Position numbers and translations under genes: made by a program. The notes under the pieces were generated by a model. That model saw only the letters and a list, made by a program, of their open reading frames with translations. It had not been told where the DNA came from and ran no database searches. 64,000 nucleotides of DNA from Molossus alvarezi (taxonomy: Eukaryota > Chordata > Mammalia > Chiroptera > Molossidae): NCBI GenBank assembly GCA_037176705.1, contig CM073905.1, forward strand, positions 32,644,986-32,708,985, written 5' to 3'. The first letter of the stretch is position 1; each line of letters opens with the position of its first letter. Below are positions 32,171 through 41,995 of this stretch, one piece after another.

Positions 32171-33635
32171 AAAAAGGAAAAGGACCAAGAGTGGAGCGGA
32201 GCCTGGGATCCCTGGGTCCGTTTCTTAGAAGAGGAAGCAAACTTTGTTCTCTATTTTTTTCCCATCCGCCAAATCGAGTGTTGGGTTGGAGGTTTGTCTT
32301 GGATGGACAAGGAGACCACACAGAGCTGCCAGGGGACAGCCCCCTTTCCAGGGAGGCTGACAATTCCCTTCCGCAGCACTTCCCAGACCTGGCACCCCCT
32401 CCTCCGGCTCCCTCCTGGGCTGTCTCTGAGGCCCCAGCTGGCACTGCGTCCTGAGGGTGCTGAGCCAAGACTAGTGGTGGGCGAGGGAACGGGAGCAAGG
32501 GGAGGCGGCAGTCGAGGTCAGAGGAAACAGTGCTTGTTGGCCATCCAAGGGAGCGGGTGTTGGTTTCTTCAGCCCTCAAGGCTGGGAAAACCCCAGTCAC
32601 ATGGCCCCTGGTTGGGAGACAGACTGGGTTTTCCAGCGCAATGGTTGTGTGTGCTGTTCTCTGTCCATGTCATCGGGCCAAGTCGGCACGGCTGACTTGG
32701 CATCGGACAGCGTGGGCGTTGTCGGGCCACCGTGGTCATGGGGAGCCACGGTGGGCTGACGAGTGATGTGTCCGTGACGCTACCTCAGCCTGGGACGTGG
32801 CACCGAGGTGTGCCGAGCTGAGGTGCCTGTGGACCTGTGTGTGGTAGTAGAGGGAATACTGGTGTGTGATTTTGTGTTTCCAGAGGATCATTTGGACCCC
32901 TGGTGTCACGTTGAGCTGGGGTCTTATTTCAGAAGATGTGATGGGGGCAACGCTATGTGTGTTTGGGGGTGTCGTGGAGTTGGATTCTGGGGGAGCATCG
33001 TTGTGCGGTGGTGTGTTGGGAACGCTGCGCAATGAAACCATCAGGGGTTGGCTCGTTCACCAATGGGATGGACCCTCCCGGTAATAAAACCGAACTTCTC
33101 CTTGGCTGTGACCGTGTGGCCCCTCTGCACAGAAGCTGAGGCCTGGCTGGAGACATGAGACAGAAGCATGTCTCCTGAAATGCCAAGGGAGCCCTCAAGG
33201 TCATCAAAGCACAGTTACCCAAGCTGGTGATCGGCTGAACACCAAGTGCCAGGCCCCGGGACTCCTCTGTAAGTGCAGCAGGGTCTCTCCTTCCCTGCTG
33301 CCCATGTTCTCTGGTTTCCCAGGGCAGCGTCCTCCCCTCTAACGGCGAGCTCGCGGCCAGCACCCCGCCCTGCCTCCTCCCTCGCGTGCCCTACACTCGC
33401 TAGGACTTGGGGCAGGGACGAGAGCTGGAGAGGCAGAAGGTGACCTTTCATAAGGACATGAGCAGGCACACCGACCTCACCTGCCCAATGGGACTGTCAC
33501 AACACACCTCTTCGGGGGGACGGGACATTCCTACGTTGCTTTCATAATGGAACCGCCCAAGAAGATGACAACAATCACGACGACGCAGGTTCCGCTCTTG
33601 GCGGGCTCCCCACGGGCTCCACACTGGACTGTGCC
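32171..33635. other. Unique sequence, no recognised feature
   Basis: About 1.5 kb. The segment 32640-33040 is G/T-rich on the plus strand with repeated GTGTG and GGTGT steps but no clean period. No gene recognised. Confidence 0.4.
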
Positions 33636-33639
33636 TGCA

Positions 33640-33930
33640 CCTGCCTCTTCCCTCCATGTCCTCACCACACCTTGGGAGGGAAGTATGATTAGCCTTGTTT
33701 CACAGCCTCATTCAACAATCACTTTGAGAACAACTCCTATGTCCCAGACACTGGGGAGGCAGCAGTGACGTTGAGAATCTCCCTAGCCTGCACAGTCCGA
33801 TCCGGTGGGTGGGGAGACGGAGTCTCAGAGACGTTGAGACTATTGCACACTGCCACACAGCCATGAAGGGCAAAGCTCAGCCCCAGCCCCAGAACTGCCT
33901 GACTCCAAAGCCACATCCCAACCACACAGC
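33640..33930 (-). mobile_element. MIR SINE split by an L2-like fragment
   Basis: Antisense MIR left part at 33650-33706 (GTCCTCACCACACCTTGGGAG, CTTGTTTCACAG) and right part at about 33818-33930 (GAGTCTCAGAGACGTTGAG, CACACTGCCACACAGCC). The two halves fit together across the intervening 33707-33817. Confidence 0.6.
33707..33817 (-). mobile_element. L2 LINE 3' end fragment inside a MIR
   Basis: CTCATTCAACAATCACTTTGAG, CTATGTCCCAGACACTGGGG, AGGCAGCAGTGACG, then CCTGCACAGTCC..GGTGGGTGGGGA, all in antisense L2 order. Confidence 0.6.
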
Positions 33931-34258
33931 CTGTCTTCGTGCAAGTCACTGATCGGATCGTTCAGGACGTACTGACTTCCTTTGCTTTGCCGCGTTTTGC
34001 TTTTGCTTTGACTATCGGCTACTCTGTGCTGCACGCCTGTCGCTTGGTCACCGTCCGTTCGATGTAAACACAGTAACACGGAGGGCAACCTCTGCAGTGC
34101 GTTCGTGGAGGGGTGGGGTTAGTGAGCCCAGACAGAGGGGCTACCGGGGAGGAGGCGCAGGGGTTCAGTCCCTGGTTGGGTTGCAGCTGGTGTCTCAGAG
34201 GTCCAAGGGTCATGGTCACACGTTCGGGCTGTTGTAATGGAAAATGCAGCGTTTGCTT
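33931..34258. other. Unique sequence
   Basis: Contains a small TTTGCTTTGCCGCGTTTTGC pyrimidine/G patch at 33980-34010; nothing else recognised. Confidence 0.35.
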
Positions 34259-34260
34259 TT

Positions 34261-34510
34261 TGTTGTTGTTTTTTGTTTTTGTGGACATTTTTCCATTTTT
34301 TGTTCAGATAGAGTAGGAGGGAGAGAGAGGAAGAGAGAGAGAGAGAGGAACATCGACGTGAAAGGGACACATCCAGTGGCTGCCACCCGCACGACCAACC
34401 AGGGCCGGGGACAAACTGCAACCGAGGTACGCGCCCTTCGCGGGAACCGAACCCGGGTCTCTCCGGACCGCAGGCCAGCGCTCTAACCGCTGAGCCAAAC
34501 CGGCCAGGGC
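34261..34510 (-). mobile_element. VES SINE, antisense
   Basis: Full copy: TTG/T tail, GGACATTTTTCCATTTTTTG, GAGAGAGAGGAACATCGAC, GCGGGAACCGAACCCGG, head CCGCTGAGCCAAACCGGCC. It abuts a second, truncated VES tail in the same orientation. Confidence 0.94.
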
Positions 34511-34592
34511 TGTTTTTTGTATTTTTGTTGTTGTTTTTAAATCCTCACCCGAGGACACTTTTCCATTGATTTTCAGATAGAGTGGGTGGCGG
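34511..34592 (-). mobile_element. Truncated VES tail
   Basis: Only the 3' end of a second antisense VES: TTG-rich tail, AAATCCTCACCCGAGGACAC, TTTTCCATTGATTTTCAG, ATAGAGTGGG, then it stops. The head is absent. Probably an older copy that served as the target of the intact VES on its left. Confidence 0.88.
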
Positions 34593-34639
34593 GAGGGGGG
34601 GCTCCCCTTCCTCCTGGGACTTCAGGAGAAGGATGGGTT

Positions 34640-34845
34640 ATATAAAGAGCAAGGAACACAAGCTGAAGAGACCAGGGTCCGAGTCCCCTCTGCACCTTCT
34701 GTGGAGCCTGAACTGGTCACTTTGCCTCTCTGGGATTCAGCTTCTTCATCAGTTCTCAACACCTCAGTGACAGCGCTGTGATAAGGGATGTTAAATGACA
34801 GTATCTATGGAAACTACTTTGTACATTATAAAGAGCTACACAAGC
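34640..34845 (+). mobile_element. MIR SINE
   Basis: Sense: CTGAACTGGTCACTTTGCC, TCTCTGGGATTCAGCTTCTTC, ATCAGTTCTCAACACC, GGGATGTTAAATGACAG, ending near TTATAAAGAGCTACAC. Runs straight into a GATA run. Confidence 0.7.
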
Positions 34846-34846
34846 A

Positions 34847-34882
<36 letters not shown>
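34846..34882. repeat. (GATA)9 microsatellite
   Basis: Nine uninterrupted ATAG/GATA units between a sense and an antisense MIR. Confidence 0.95.
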
Positions 34883-34883
<1 letters not shown>

Positions 34884-34889
34884 TTCATT

Positions 34890-35060
34890 TTGGTAACCAT
34901 ATTATCCCATTTCATGGTTAAATAAATGCATCGTTTAAGGAGATAAACCAGCATCCCATCATCACAAGACCAAAAAAAAAAAACCCATGGAAACGCTGGG
35001 ATTCAGATTTAGAAAGGCCACTCTCTAAAACCCATATTTTTTCCCTGCTTTGTCAAATCC
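34890..35060 (-). mobile_element. MIR SINE fragment
   Basis: Antisense-like: TATTATCCCATTTCATGGTT, CACAAGACC..AACGCTGGGATTCAGATTTAG. An A run interrupts it at 34972-34983. Confidence 0.5.
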
Positions 35061-35694
35061 ATTTGACCAAAGGACTCCCTAAAGGAAAACCTATTCAACT
35101 GGATTTGTATTTAAAGTCCTAACCTGTCTTTAGTACACTCCTCCTCAAAATAGACAGATCCCAACCTTCGGCCACATCACTTACGGAAGTCCCTAAATGG
35201 AGCCCGCCGCTTCTGTCTGAGTGGCTTCCTGGAGCTGGGTGATGAATGAAGCGACCCCACGCCCACCCCCACTTACCCTTCACCTCCTCCCGTCTCCTGG
35301 CCCTTCCTCACACAAAGAGGGTTTGCATGTGTTCTGTAGGGGGACTACGGATGTGGGTCCCCCCGGCTGCATCCTAGTGCCTCTAGATGAGGGACACAGT
35401 CTTGATGTGATCATGCTCAAGCACGGGCTGTCTGGACTCCGTCCTCAAATCCTGGTTCTGTTCTTCGTTCCTCCCGCGTTGAAAAGGCTCTCATTCCAGC
35501 ACGGCTTGCTTCCCCGGCCTGTCTGCACACCCAGGCTCCTGGCTTCAGAGCTCAAAATCCCACCTCCTGCCCTTAGCATCCAGGTGGCCTTGGAGAGGTC
35601 ATCCAGCTGTTCCTTTCTCTGAACACATCACCCCACCCTCTACCCAGCTACCCAAATCTGCAAGGTGATCTTGAAGTTCCAGTCCTTTACTCTC
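35061..35694. other. Unique sequence, no recognised feature
   Basis: A 133-codon frame is open at 35221-35622 plus but shows no recognisable protein. The end (35600-35694) may already belong to the L2 that follows. Confidence 0.4.
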
Positions 35695-35930
35695 CAGATC
35701 TAGGTCCTGTCAACCCAACCTACCGAACATTCCCCAGATTCATTCACTCCCTCCATCCTTGCTGCCCAATCTTTCATCAGTGTCATCCCGGTCTTCGTTT
35801 TGGTCTTACTGCTCCTTCCATCCCTCCTCCTCACTGCGGACAAAGCAGTGACTATGCATGTCCATCCATCATGCCTCCCGCCTCCCACCCAAAACCTCAG
35901 TGGCTCCCTATTGCTATAAGGTAACAGGCC
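35695..35930 (+). mobile_element. L2 LINE, left part
   Basis: Sense L2: CTAGGTCCTGTCAACCCAACC, CAGATTCATTCACTCCC, TCTTTCATCAGTGTCATCCC, AAAACCTCAGTGGCTCCCTATTGC (partial). Continues at 36170 after an inserted MIR. Confidence 0.75.
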
Positions 35931-35931
35931 A

Positions 35932-36168
35932 AAATGGTGAACTATGTCAGCGATACAGGCTGGGTTCCTACCACGCTTGTGACCTTGGCCAGATGACTCC
36001 ACTTCTCCACACTTTGGTTTTGCGATTCACACCTATGGCTCAAGGCTGTTGCAAAGATTAAATGAGTTAATAAATAAAAACCACTTGAAAAGGTGTCTAG
36101 TGAACATTAAAGACTCAATAAATATTACTTATTTTATCATCTTCATCATCAACATTACTATTATTATT
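35932..36168 (+). mobile_element. MIR SINE inserted in L2
   Basis: Sense MIR: TGTGACCTTGGCCAGATGAC, GGCTGTTGCAAAGATTAAATG, AGTTAATAAATAAAAACCAC, GACTCAATAAATATTAC and an AT-rich TTATTATTTT end. Confidence 0.8.
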
Positions 36169-36169
36169 T

Positions 36170-36300
36170 TAATAAAGTCCAAAACCCTTAGCATGGAGTA
36201 CAGAGGATGGTAAGACCTATTTCTTACCTACCTGTCTAGCCTCATTTCTTATCATGCCCCTTATATCCTACACGTCAGCCATTCTGAACTTCTTAGGTCA
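36170..36300 (+). mobile_element. L2 LINE, right part
   Basis: ATAAAGTCCAAAACCCTTAGC, ACCTACCTGTCTAGCCTCAT and TTCTTATCATGCCCCTTAT continue the L2 order from the left part, past the MIR. Confidence 0.78.
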
Positions 36301-36319
36301 TTGAATTCAACCTAGAGGC

Positions 36320-36680
36320 AATGATTTATGCATAAAGATGGCCATCACACTGATGTTCACAAGAACAAAGTCTTTTTAAAAGCTAAATATCCATCAATTA
36401 TAAATGGTTAAGTAAAATCGTAGTATAATCAAGTATTTCCAGATCATTTTAAATGATGACTAATGAATCTTTAAACACGGGAGAAAATGTTCATGATATG
36501 ACGGAATGTGAAAAACGACTCAAAATTGTATCTACGGCACTAGCTCAACCCGAAGGAAATAAATCAAAATGTGTGACAGTGGTCAACTCTGTACTTACAT
36601 TAGGTGATACTTTTTCTTTATACTTTGCCTATTTTCCAAATTTTACAGAGTTAGCATGTACGCCTTTCATACTGGAGGGA
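36320..36680 (+). mobile_element. Old L1/HAL1-like 3' fragment
   Basis: TGTTCACAAGAACAAAG, AAATATCCATCAATTATAAATGG, TTAAGTAAAATCGTAGTATAATC and GGAATGTGAAAAACG follow the order of an old L1 3' region. Degenerate. Ends beside a purine tract. Confidence 0.55.
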
Positions 36681-36732
36681 GGCGAGAGGGGGGAGGAAGG
36701 GAGGGAGGGAGAAGGGGGAGAGAGAGAGAGAT
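36676..36732. repeat. Purine tract (GGGA/GAGA)
   Basis: Plus strand GGAGGGAGG, GGGGGGAGG, then GAGAGAGAGAGAG, immediately behind the L1-like fragment. Confidence 0.85.
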
Positions 36733-37554
36733 TTGCCTCCTTTTTATTTCACATTAAATGGTCTAGTATTAAAAGTTAACTTCATCCCAACTCACTACCC
36801 ACCCCGAACCCACACACACACAATTGCCGCCACCGCCACCACCCCAACCCCACACATACCCTCCTCTTTTCATAAAAACAATAATTTCACTTCTGGTCTT
36901 AAACAATTGAACTGAAAACTTTTTTAAAAAAAAAAAAAAGTAATTCCCCTCCACAAGCTAAATTAATTTGCTCCTGTCCTAGGATAAAAGAAATCTTGAA
37001 ATTAGAAAAAAAAAAATTACAATCTGCTCCATTTTAGAATAAAATCTAAACCAGACTCAGTTGCAGGGGGCAAGCTCATATTAAAATATTTTAAAATGGA
37101 GGCAAATGAGTTCCTGTAATCCCAGGATTTGGGGAGTGCTGTCCCCCTAGAAACTGTGACTTGGCCAGTGCATTGCACCTCTCAAGAACCCAGCTACTCC
37201 TTAACGTGTTGTTTGGTGATAATGGTGGGATGTCGGGGTGGGGTGTGTATGTGTGTGTGTTTCTGTTGAGTCGACCAGATGTTCTGAGATGCATGGACTT
37301 AATCTCTGTCCCTGAGACGCTGAGTAGACCAGATGTCTGAACATATTGTGTGTGGGTGCGTGTGTGTGTTACAGGCAAAGAAAGAGAGAAAATAAAAGGG
37401 CAAAGTAACACGGAGTACTTTTTTTCTTTTCAAAGCAATTTTGATACCTCCCCTTGCTCCAATAAATTATAATTTCCTCTCAATCTGCTTCCTTGGTGGG
37501 AACAGTAGGTTCCCAAGCCAACTGGAAAGGGGGGAGCGGGGAATGTGAGAGCCA
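36733..37554. other. Unique sequence with short simple repeats
   Basis: CACACACACAC at 36812-36821, CCGCCACCGCCACCACC at 36828-36844, A runs at 36928-36940 and 37003-37017, GT runs at 37236-37261 and 37347-37370. No gene. Confidence 0.5.
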
Positions 37555-38000
37555 TTTAGTGGTTTGTCAAGATCGGCACTACAGCACCTCATTCTTTTAA
37601 AGATGTTTTTAAATTCTGAACAAGTTCTGCTGCCCAGGCAAAAAAGAGAAACTCAGCTTTTTGCAGAGAGGCAAACGACTCCATGCTCAAGGGTGCGGGA
37701 AAACATTGCTAATGATCATGACGAAACCCTAATGAATGAACATATTATTCACATTTTGCTGTGATTTTATGCTTGGTTATGAAGCATTGCGAGGGGAGGG
37801 GATGAAAGAGACGAGGGCCGTGGCTGGCATTGTTGCTTTGACGTTACAAATAACTGTATTTATGGTGGTATTATACAGTTCATATATTTCTCTATAATAG
37901 TGCCAATAAAAGATGGCATTTTCCCAGAGTCTGCTCTCTGCTCATGTTTTATGTCTTACTTTTATCAAGGATCTGTGTGCTCTTCGGCAAAAAAGCTAAT
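37555..38000. other. Candidate conserved noncoding block
   Basis: Repeat-free AT-rich block with motifs such as TTGCTAATGATCATGACG, TTTGACGTTACAAATAAC, CTGTATTTATGGTGG and GTGCCAATAAAAGATGG (CDX/HOX- and CRE-like). Looks unlike its repeat-filled neighbours. Confidence 0.3.
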
Positions 38001-38199
38001 TTTTCACAGTGTTCCAGAGGAAGCAGAGTTGGCTTTCTGACTCTCTAGCGCCGAAGTGCTATTTTCTAGTTAGACCTCACCAAGGCAAACTCCTGTCCTT
38101 TTTCCTTAAAGGGAAATGCCACACACACGCACAGGCTACTGATAGCTCGTGGTTTTCTCGCTACCTACCCAGGACTGGGGTGTTGCCCACATTACTCCA

Positions 38200-38345
38200 A
38201 TTCACCTTCATGCCAAGCTTACAAAGCAGGTACTCTGGTTGTGCCCATTTGGGGGATGAAGAGACTGAGATGCTTAAAGAATAAGTACCCCACAGACACT
38301 CAGTGTGATCCAGGACTCAGGTCCCTCCCAGGCAATGCTGCAGAC
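38200..38345 (-). mobile_element. MIR SINE fragment
   Basis: GCCCATTTGGGGGATGAAGAG, ACTGAGATGCTTAAAGAATAAG and CCAGGACTCAGGTCCCTCCC in antisense MIR order. Confidence 0.55.
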
Positions 38346-38519
38346 AACACGCCTGCCTCTCTCTCTTTTGTCCCCGTGTTGAGACTTTCACTACTCACTC
38401 ATGGAGGATAAATATTCGAATTGGCACCCCAGATTTCAGTCTGACAGAGCCTTTCACCAGACACACGCGCTTTGTAGATGGGATGGGAAGGCCAGTTAAC
38501 TTCCATCAATAATACTTCT

Positions 38520-38737
38520 TGCCCGGCTGGTGTGGCTCAGTGGTTGAGCATCGACCCATGCACCAAGAGGTCGCCAGTTCGATTCCCGGTCAGGGCACAT
38601 GCCCAGGTTGTGGGCCCGATCCCCAGTGGGGGGCGTGCAGGAGGCGGCCAGTCGATGTTCCCTCTCATCGATGTTTCTATCTCTCTCTCCCTCTCCCTTC
38701 CTCTCTCTCTAAAAATCAATAAAGAAAAAAAAATTTT
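38520..38737 (+). mobile_element. VES SINE (GTGTGGCTCAG type)
   Basis: Well preserved: GCCCGGCTGGTGTGGCTCAG, B box GTTCGATTCCCGG, GGCGTGCAGGAGGCGG, ATCAATAAAG and an A tail. Exact 12-bp target duplication AATAATACTTCT at 38508-38519 and 38738-38749. Confidence 0.97.
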
Positions 38738-38769
38738 AATAATACTTCTCGATACCTTCTTCCATGAGT

Positions 38770-38855
38770 CTAGTTGTCTGAACTTGAATAAGTAACTTAA
38801 CCCATCTGAACATCAGTTTTCTTATCTTTAAATGGGAAATCTCCTAGCTTAATCG
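38770..38855 (+). mobile_element. MIR SINE fragment
   Basis: AAGTAACTTAACCCATCTGAAC, ATCAGTTTTCTTATCTTTAAATGG. Confidence 0.7.
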
Positions 38856-38884
38856 GGTCACAGAATGTGAGCTTAAGAAATAGG

Positions 38885-39035
38885 ACTCATTCACTTAAGT
38901 AATATTTACTAACCCTGTGTTAGGTGGCTGGCAAGATGCTAGGTGCTGAGGGAACAGCAATGATAAGGCCAGAGCCCCTATTCTCGTGGACTTCACAGTC
39001 TGGTACAAGAGCTAAACACGCAAATAGAACAACAC
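38885..39035 (-). mobile_element. L2 LINE 3' end
   Basis: Antisense: CATTCACTTAAGTAATATTTAC, GATGCTAGGTGCTGAGGG, AACAGCAATGATAAGG, TTCTCGTGGACTTCACAGTC. Confidence 0.75.
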
Positions 39036-39529
39036 AATTGACTGGTCAGCTCTTTGAAGTTAATACTGTATTGTAGTCTTTAAGATACTGGCCAGCCTCT
39101 GAAGCACAAACAGGCAAAGTAATTTCAGAGTTTTCCAGAAATATTTCATCATAAATACTCCATTCTAAGGCAAAGCAAAACAAAACAACAACAACAAAGA
39201 AGAACTTGTAGAAATCCATAGAGCTTCTGCCTGGCAATTTAAGGTATAAACTATGGAGACAGGAATCAAGCATACTTTCGGACTATCACAACAATGACCA
39301 AAGGTTTATCACGCCAACAAATTACTACTCCTGCCGATCAATATCTTTCTTTATAAATACGTGCCTGCATGTCTATGCACCAATCAGCAAAACTGAAATG
39401 TGGGGAGGCTCACTTGAGCCTTGAATGATGGCCAGCCGGGAAGAAAAAAAATATTTTTAAGTGCTCAGCAAGACTGTAGTCTTCAAGATATTCTCAGATC
39501 CTCTCCACCTTCAAGTTTCCACGACTCTA
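39036..39529. other. Unique sequence, no recognised feature
   Basis: AT-rich. AAAACAAAACAACAACAAC at 39177-39196. Nothing else recognised. Confidence 0.4.
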
Positions 39530-39759
39530 CTTAAAACAAAATTCCTCAACTGGGCACTGTTGACATTCTGAGCCAGATAATTCTTTATTGTGGGGCTGTC
39601 CTATGCTTTATAGAATGCTAAGGCATCCATGACCTGTATCCACTGCACACTAGACACACACCCTCCCCCCTGGCCACCTATATTGTCTCCAGACATTGCC
39701 AAATATCCCTGAGTGGGGGTTGGGGGTGTGGTGCCAAAATCATAGTTGAGAACCATTGG
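39530..39759 (-). mobile_element. MER20 (hAT-Charlie), antisense
   Basis: CTCAACTGGGCACTGTTGAC, CAGATAATTCTTTATTGTGG, GGCTGTCCTATGC, GTCTCCAGACATTGCCAAATA and the end GTTGAGAACCATTGG. Second MER20 of the window, opposite in orientation to the one at 1.9 kb. Confidence 0.88.
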
Positions 39760-39869
39760 TCTAAGAGTAAAGGCACCTACCTCTACATGGTGAAGGAGTT
39801 AAGATTAACTTAGGATCTAGCCTGGGCTGGACTGATTCCTTCTCAGATACCTTTTCTTCAAGTCAGAGA

Positions 39870-39960
39870 TTAGGAAGTAAGTCATCAAATATTTCATTCA
39901 TTCATTCATTCATTCACTCACTTGCTTACTCACTTCCTCGATCAGCATATATCGCTGGAT
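39870..39960 (-). repeat. (CATT)n, likely L2 tail
   Basis: CATTCATTCATTCATTCATTC followed by CACTCACTTGCTTACTCAC. Tetramer run of the type that forms the tail of antisense L2 copies, though the L2 body is not clear. Confidence 0.7.
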
Positions 39961-40054
39961 AGTAGTAACAATACTCAGGCATGTCCTGGTACAAAACTAT
40001 TGAGTACTTTAATCACGTCCAAGCAAAGACCATCCAGGAAGTGATCTCAACTAC

Positions 40055-40170
40055 CAAAACTGACCAGAACACTTGAGTTCTTACCTTGAGCCTCCCACTA
40101 TTTCTTGATCCAATCGCTTCTCTCTAGGACTCAGTTTCACCACCTGAAAGTTGGACTTGATGTGTGTTTC
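40055..40170 (+). mobile_element. MIR SINE fragment
   Basis: CTTGATCCAATCGCTTCTCTC, TAGGACTCAGTTTCACCACC, TGAAAGTTGGACTTGATG. Confidence 0.6.
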
Positions 40171-40660
40171 ATAAACATCAGTCATTAGGGTGCACCCTTC
40201 AACATTTTGGCCATACTCCCCATCTGTATACTCATTTACATTTTTCCCTCGCTCAACTATTTACTTACTCTCACAAGGAAATGTTTTTGATCATCATTAT
40301 ATAGATAAATCTAGAATTACATCCATAAATAAAAGTAGCCTTTTTTTAAAAAAAAAGACAGTGAAAGCAAACAAAGCTATTAGTTCCAGCTCCGCACTCT
40401 TGTTGGTGGGAGGGTCTAAGCATGATGCTTGCTCTTTCCACATCAAAGTGGAGAACAGAAATTGTTAGGCAGGTGCTGAAGGCACACCAGGACCAAACTG
40501 AGACTTCCTCTGTGCCTGTAAGATTTGCAAGAGGCTCGCCAAGGGGAAAGACTCTCAAGGTTGATTCGGAACCATTTGTTTTCATGGTCTTGGATGACTT
40601 GAATCACCCACACCTACCAGGGACCACCTCCTGGGACACACAGGACCCACAGTGCCAGTC
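40171..40660. other. Unique sequence, no recognised feature
   Basis: Nothing recognised. Confidence 0.4.
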
Positions 40661-40664
40661 TAAT

Positions 40665-40820
40665 TCTCAACGCCTTGTTTCCCTGGCCTCGCTGTGTGGC
40701 CTCGTGAAAACGACTTAACCGTTCTGAACCTCCGTTTTCTCATCTGTAGAATGGAAATACCACAGCTGATCCTCAGAGTTGTTGTGAGCAGTTAACAACA
40801 GAAGTGACCTTGCTTCGATG
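40665..40820 (+). mobile_element. MIR SINE
   Basis: TGTGTGGCCTCGTGAAAACG, CTTAACCGTTCTGAACCTCC, GTTTTCTCATCTGTAGAATGG, GAGTTGTTGTGAGCAGTTAAC. Confidence 0.78.
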
Positions 40821-40954
40821 TTCAAGGTTCTTCAGCTGTAACATTCTAGAATAAAAAAATAAATAAAAAGTCCCTCGATAATCTTTGTAGATGGCCTTTT
40901 GAGTCATCCTTAGAAGGACGGATAGCAAAACAAAACAAAATAAGTCTTTAGAAG

Positions 40955-41100
40955 TGCTATAGTGTGACTGTGTCTGCCCTAGAATTCAGATGCTGAGGCC
41001 TAACTCCCAGGTGGTGATACCTGGAGGCGGGCCTCTGGGAGCTGATTGGGTCCTGAGGGTGGAGCCCTCATGAATGGGATTCGTGCCCTCATGAAAGAAA
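40955..41100 (+). mobile_element. MST/MLT1-type LTR, left part
   Basis: MaLR LTR start TGCTATAGTGTGACTGTG, then GAGGCCTAACTCCCAGGTGG, GAGGCGGGCCTCTGGGAGC, CCTGAGGGTGGAGCCC, TCATGAATGGGATTCGTGCC. It breaks off at CATGAAAGAAA and resumes at 41996. Confidence 0.82.
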
Positions 41101-41737
41101 CTGCACAAGCCACTATGGGAAACAATATGGTGTTTCCTCAAAAAATTAAAAATTGAACTGCCATTTGACTCGGTAATCCCACTTCTAGGAATATATTCTA
41201 AGAAGCCTGAAACACCAATCAGAAAGACTATATGTACCCCTGTGTTCATAGCAGCACTAGTTACAATAGCTAAGATCTGGAAACAGCCCAAGTGTCCATC
41301 AGTAGACGAATGGATAAAAAAGCTGTGGTACTTATATACAATAGAATACTATGCAACTGTAAGAAAGAAAGATCTCTTATCCTTTGAGACGACATGACTG
41401 GACCTGGAGGGTATCATGCTAAGTGAAACAAGCTAATCAGAGAAAGACAAATACCACCTGATCTCTTATCGGTGGAATATAACAAACAAAACAAGTTGAT
41501 GAACAAAATAGACCCAGAGACCTAGAAAGGAGTACGGTTCACACTGACACACCTCAGGGGAGGGGGTGGAGGAGAGGGAAGAGATAAAGAAAAGAACTTA
41601 TATACATATAAGCGTGACCAATGGACACAGACAGCAATGCTGGGGGTGGGGGCAGGATCAGGAGGAGGGTGTCTATTGCGAGAAAAAGGAGAAACATCTG
41701 TAACAAAAATAAATTAATTAATAAAAAATAAAATAAG
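41101..41737 (+). mobile_element. L1, 5'-truncated, inserted in the LTR
   Basis: Sense L1 carrying the end of ORF2 (AACAATATGGTGTTTCCTC, CACTTCTAGGAATATATTC, CAAGTGTCCATCAGTAGACG, ACTATGCAACTGTAAG) and its 3' UTR (CAGGGGAGGGGGTGG, ATAAGCGTGACCAATGG), ending in AAATAAATTAATTAAT. Less decayed than the other L1 pieces here, so relatively young; still full of stops. Confidence 0.85.
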
Positions 41738-41945
41738 TCCAGCCGGTGTGGCTCAGTGGTTGAGCGTTGACCCATGCACCAAGAGGTCACCGGTTCGATT
41801 CCCAGTCAGGGCCTATGCCCAGGTCGTGGGCCTGATCCCCAGGGCGGGGCATGCAGGAGGCAGTCAGTCGATGTTCTCTCTTATTGATGTTTCTATCTCG
41901 CTCTCCCTCTCCCTTCCTGTCTCTCTAAAAAATCAACAAAAGGAA
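41738..41945 (+). mobile_element. VES SINE inserted in the L1 tail
   Basis: CCAGCCGGTGTGGCTCAG head, GGTTCGATTCCCAG, GGGCATGCAGGAGG, TATTGATGTTTCTATC, CTCTCTAAAAAATC. It sits inside the A/T-rich L1 tail, which continues to about 41992 as ATTAATTAATTAATTAAATC. Confidence 0.93.
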
Positions 41946-41995
41946 TAATAAATGAATTGATTAATTAATTAATTAAATCAAATAAAATACAACAA

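Noticed and set aside
38520..38600. tRNA gene-like A and B boxes (seen at every VES head)
   Set aside because: These are the tRNA-derived heads of VES SINEs, followed by the SINE body and A tail, not functional tRNA genes.
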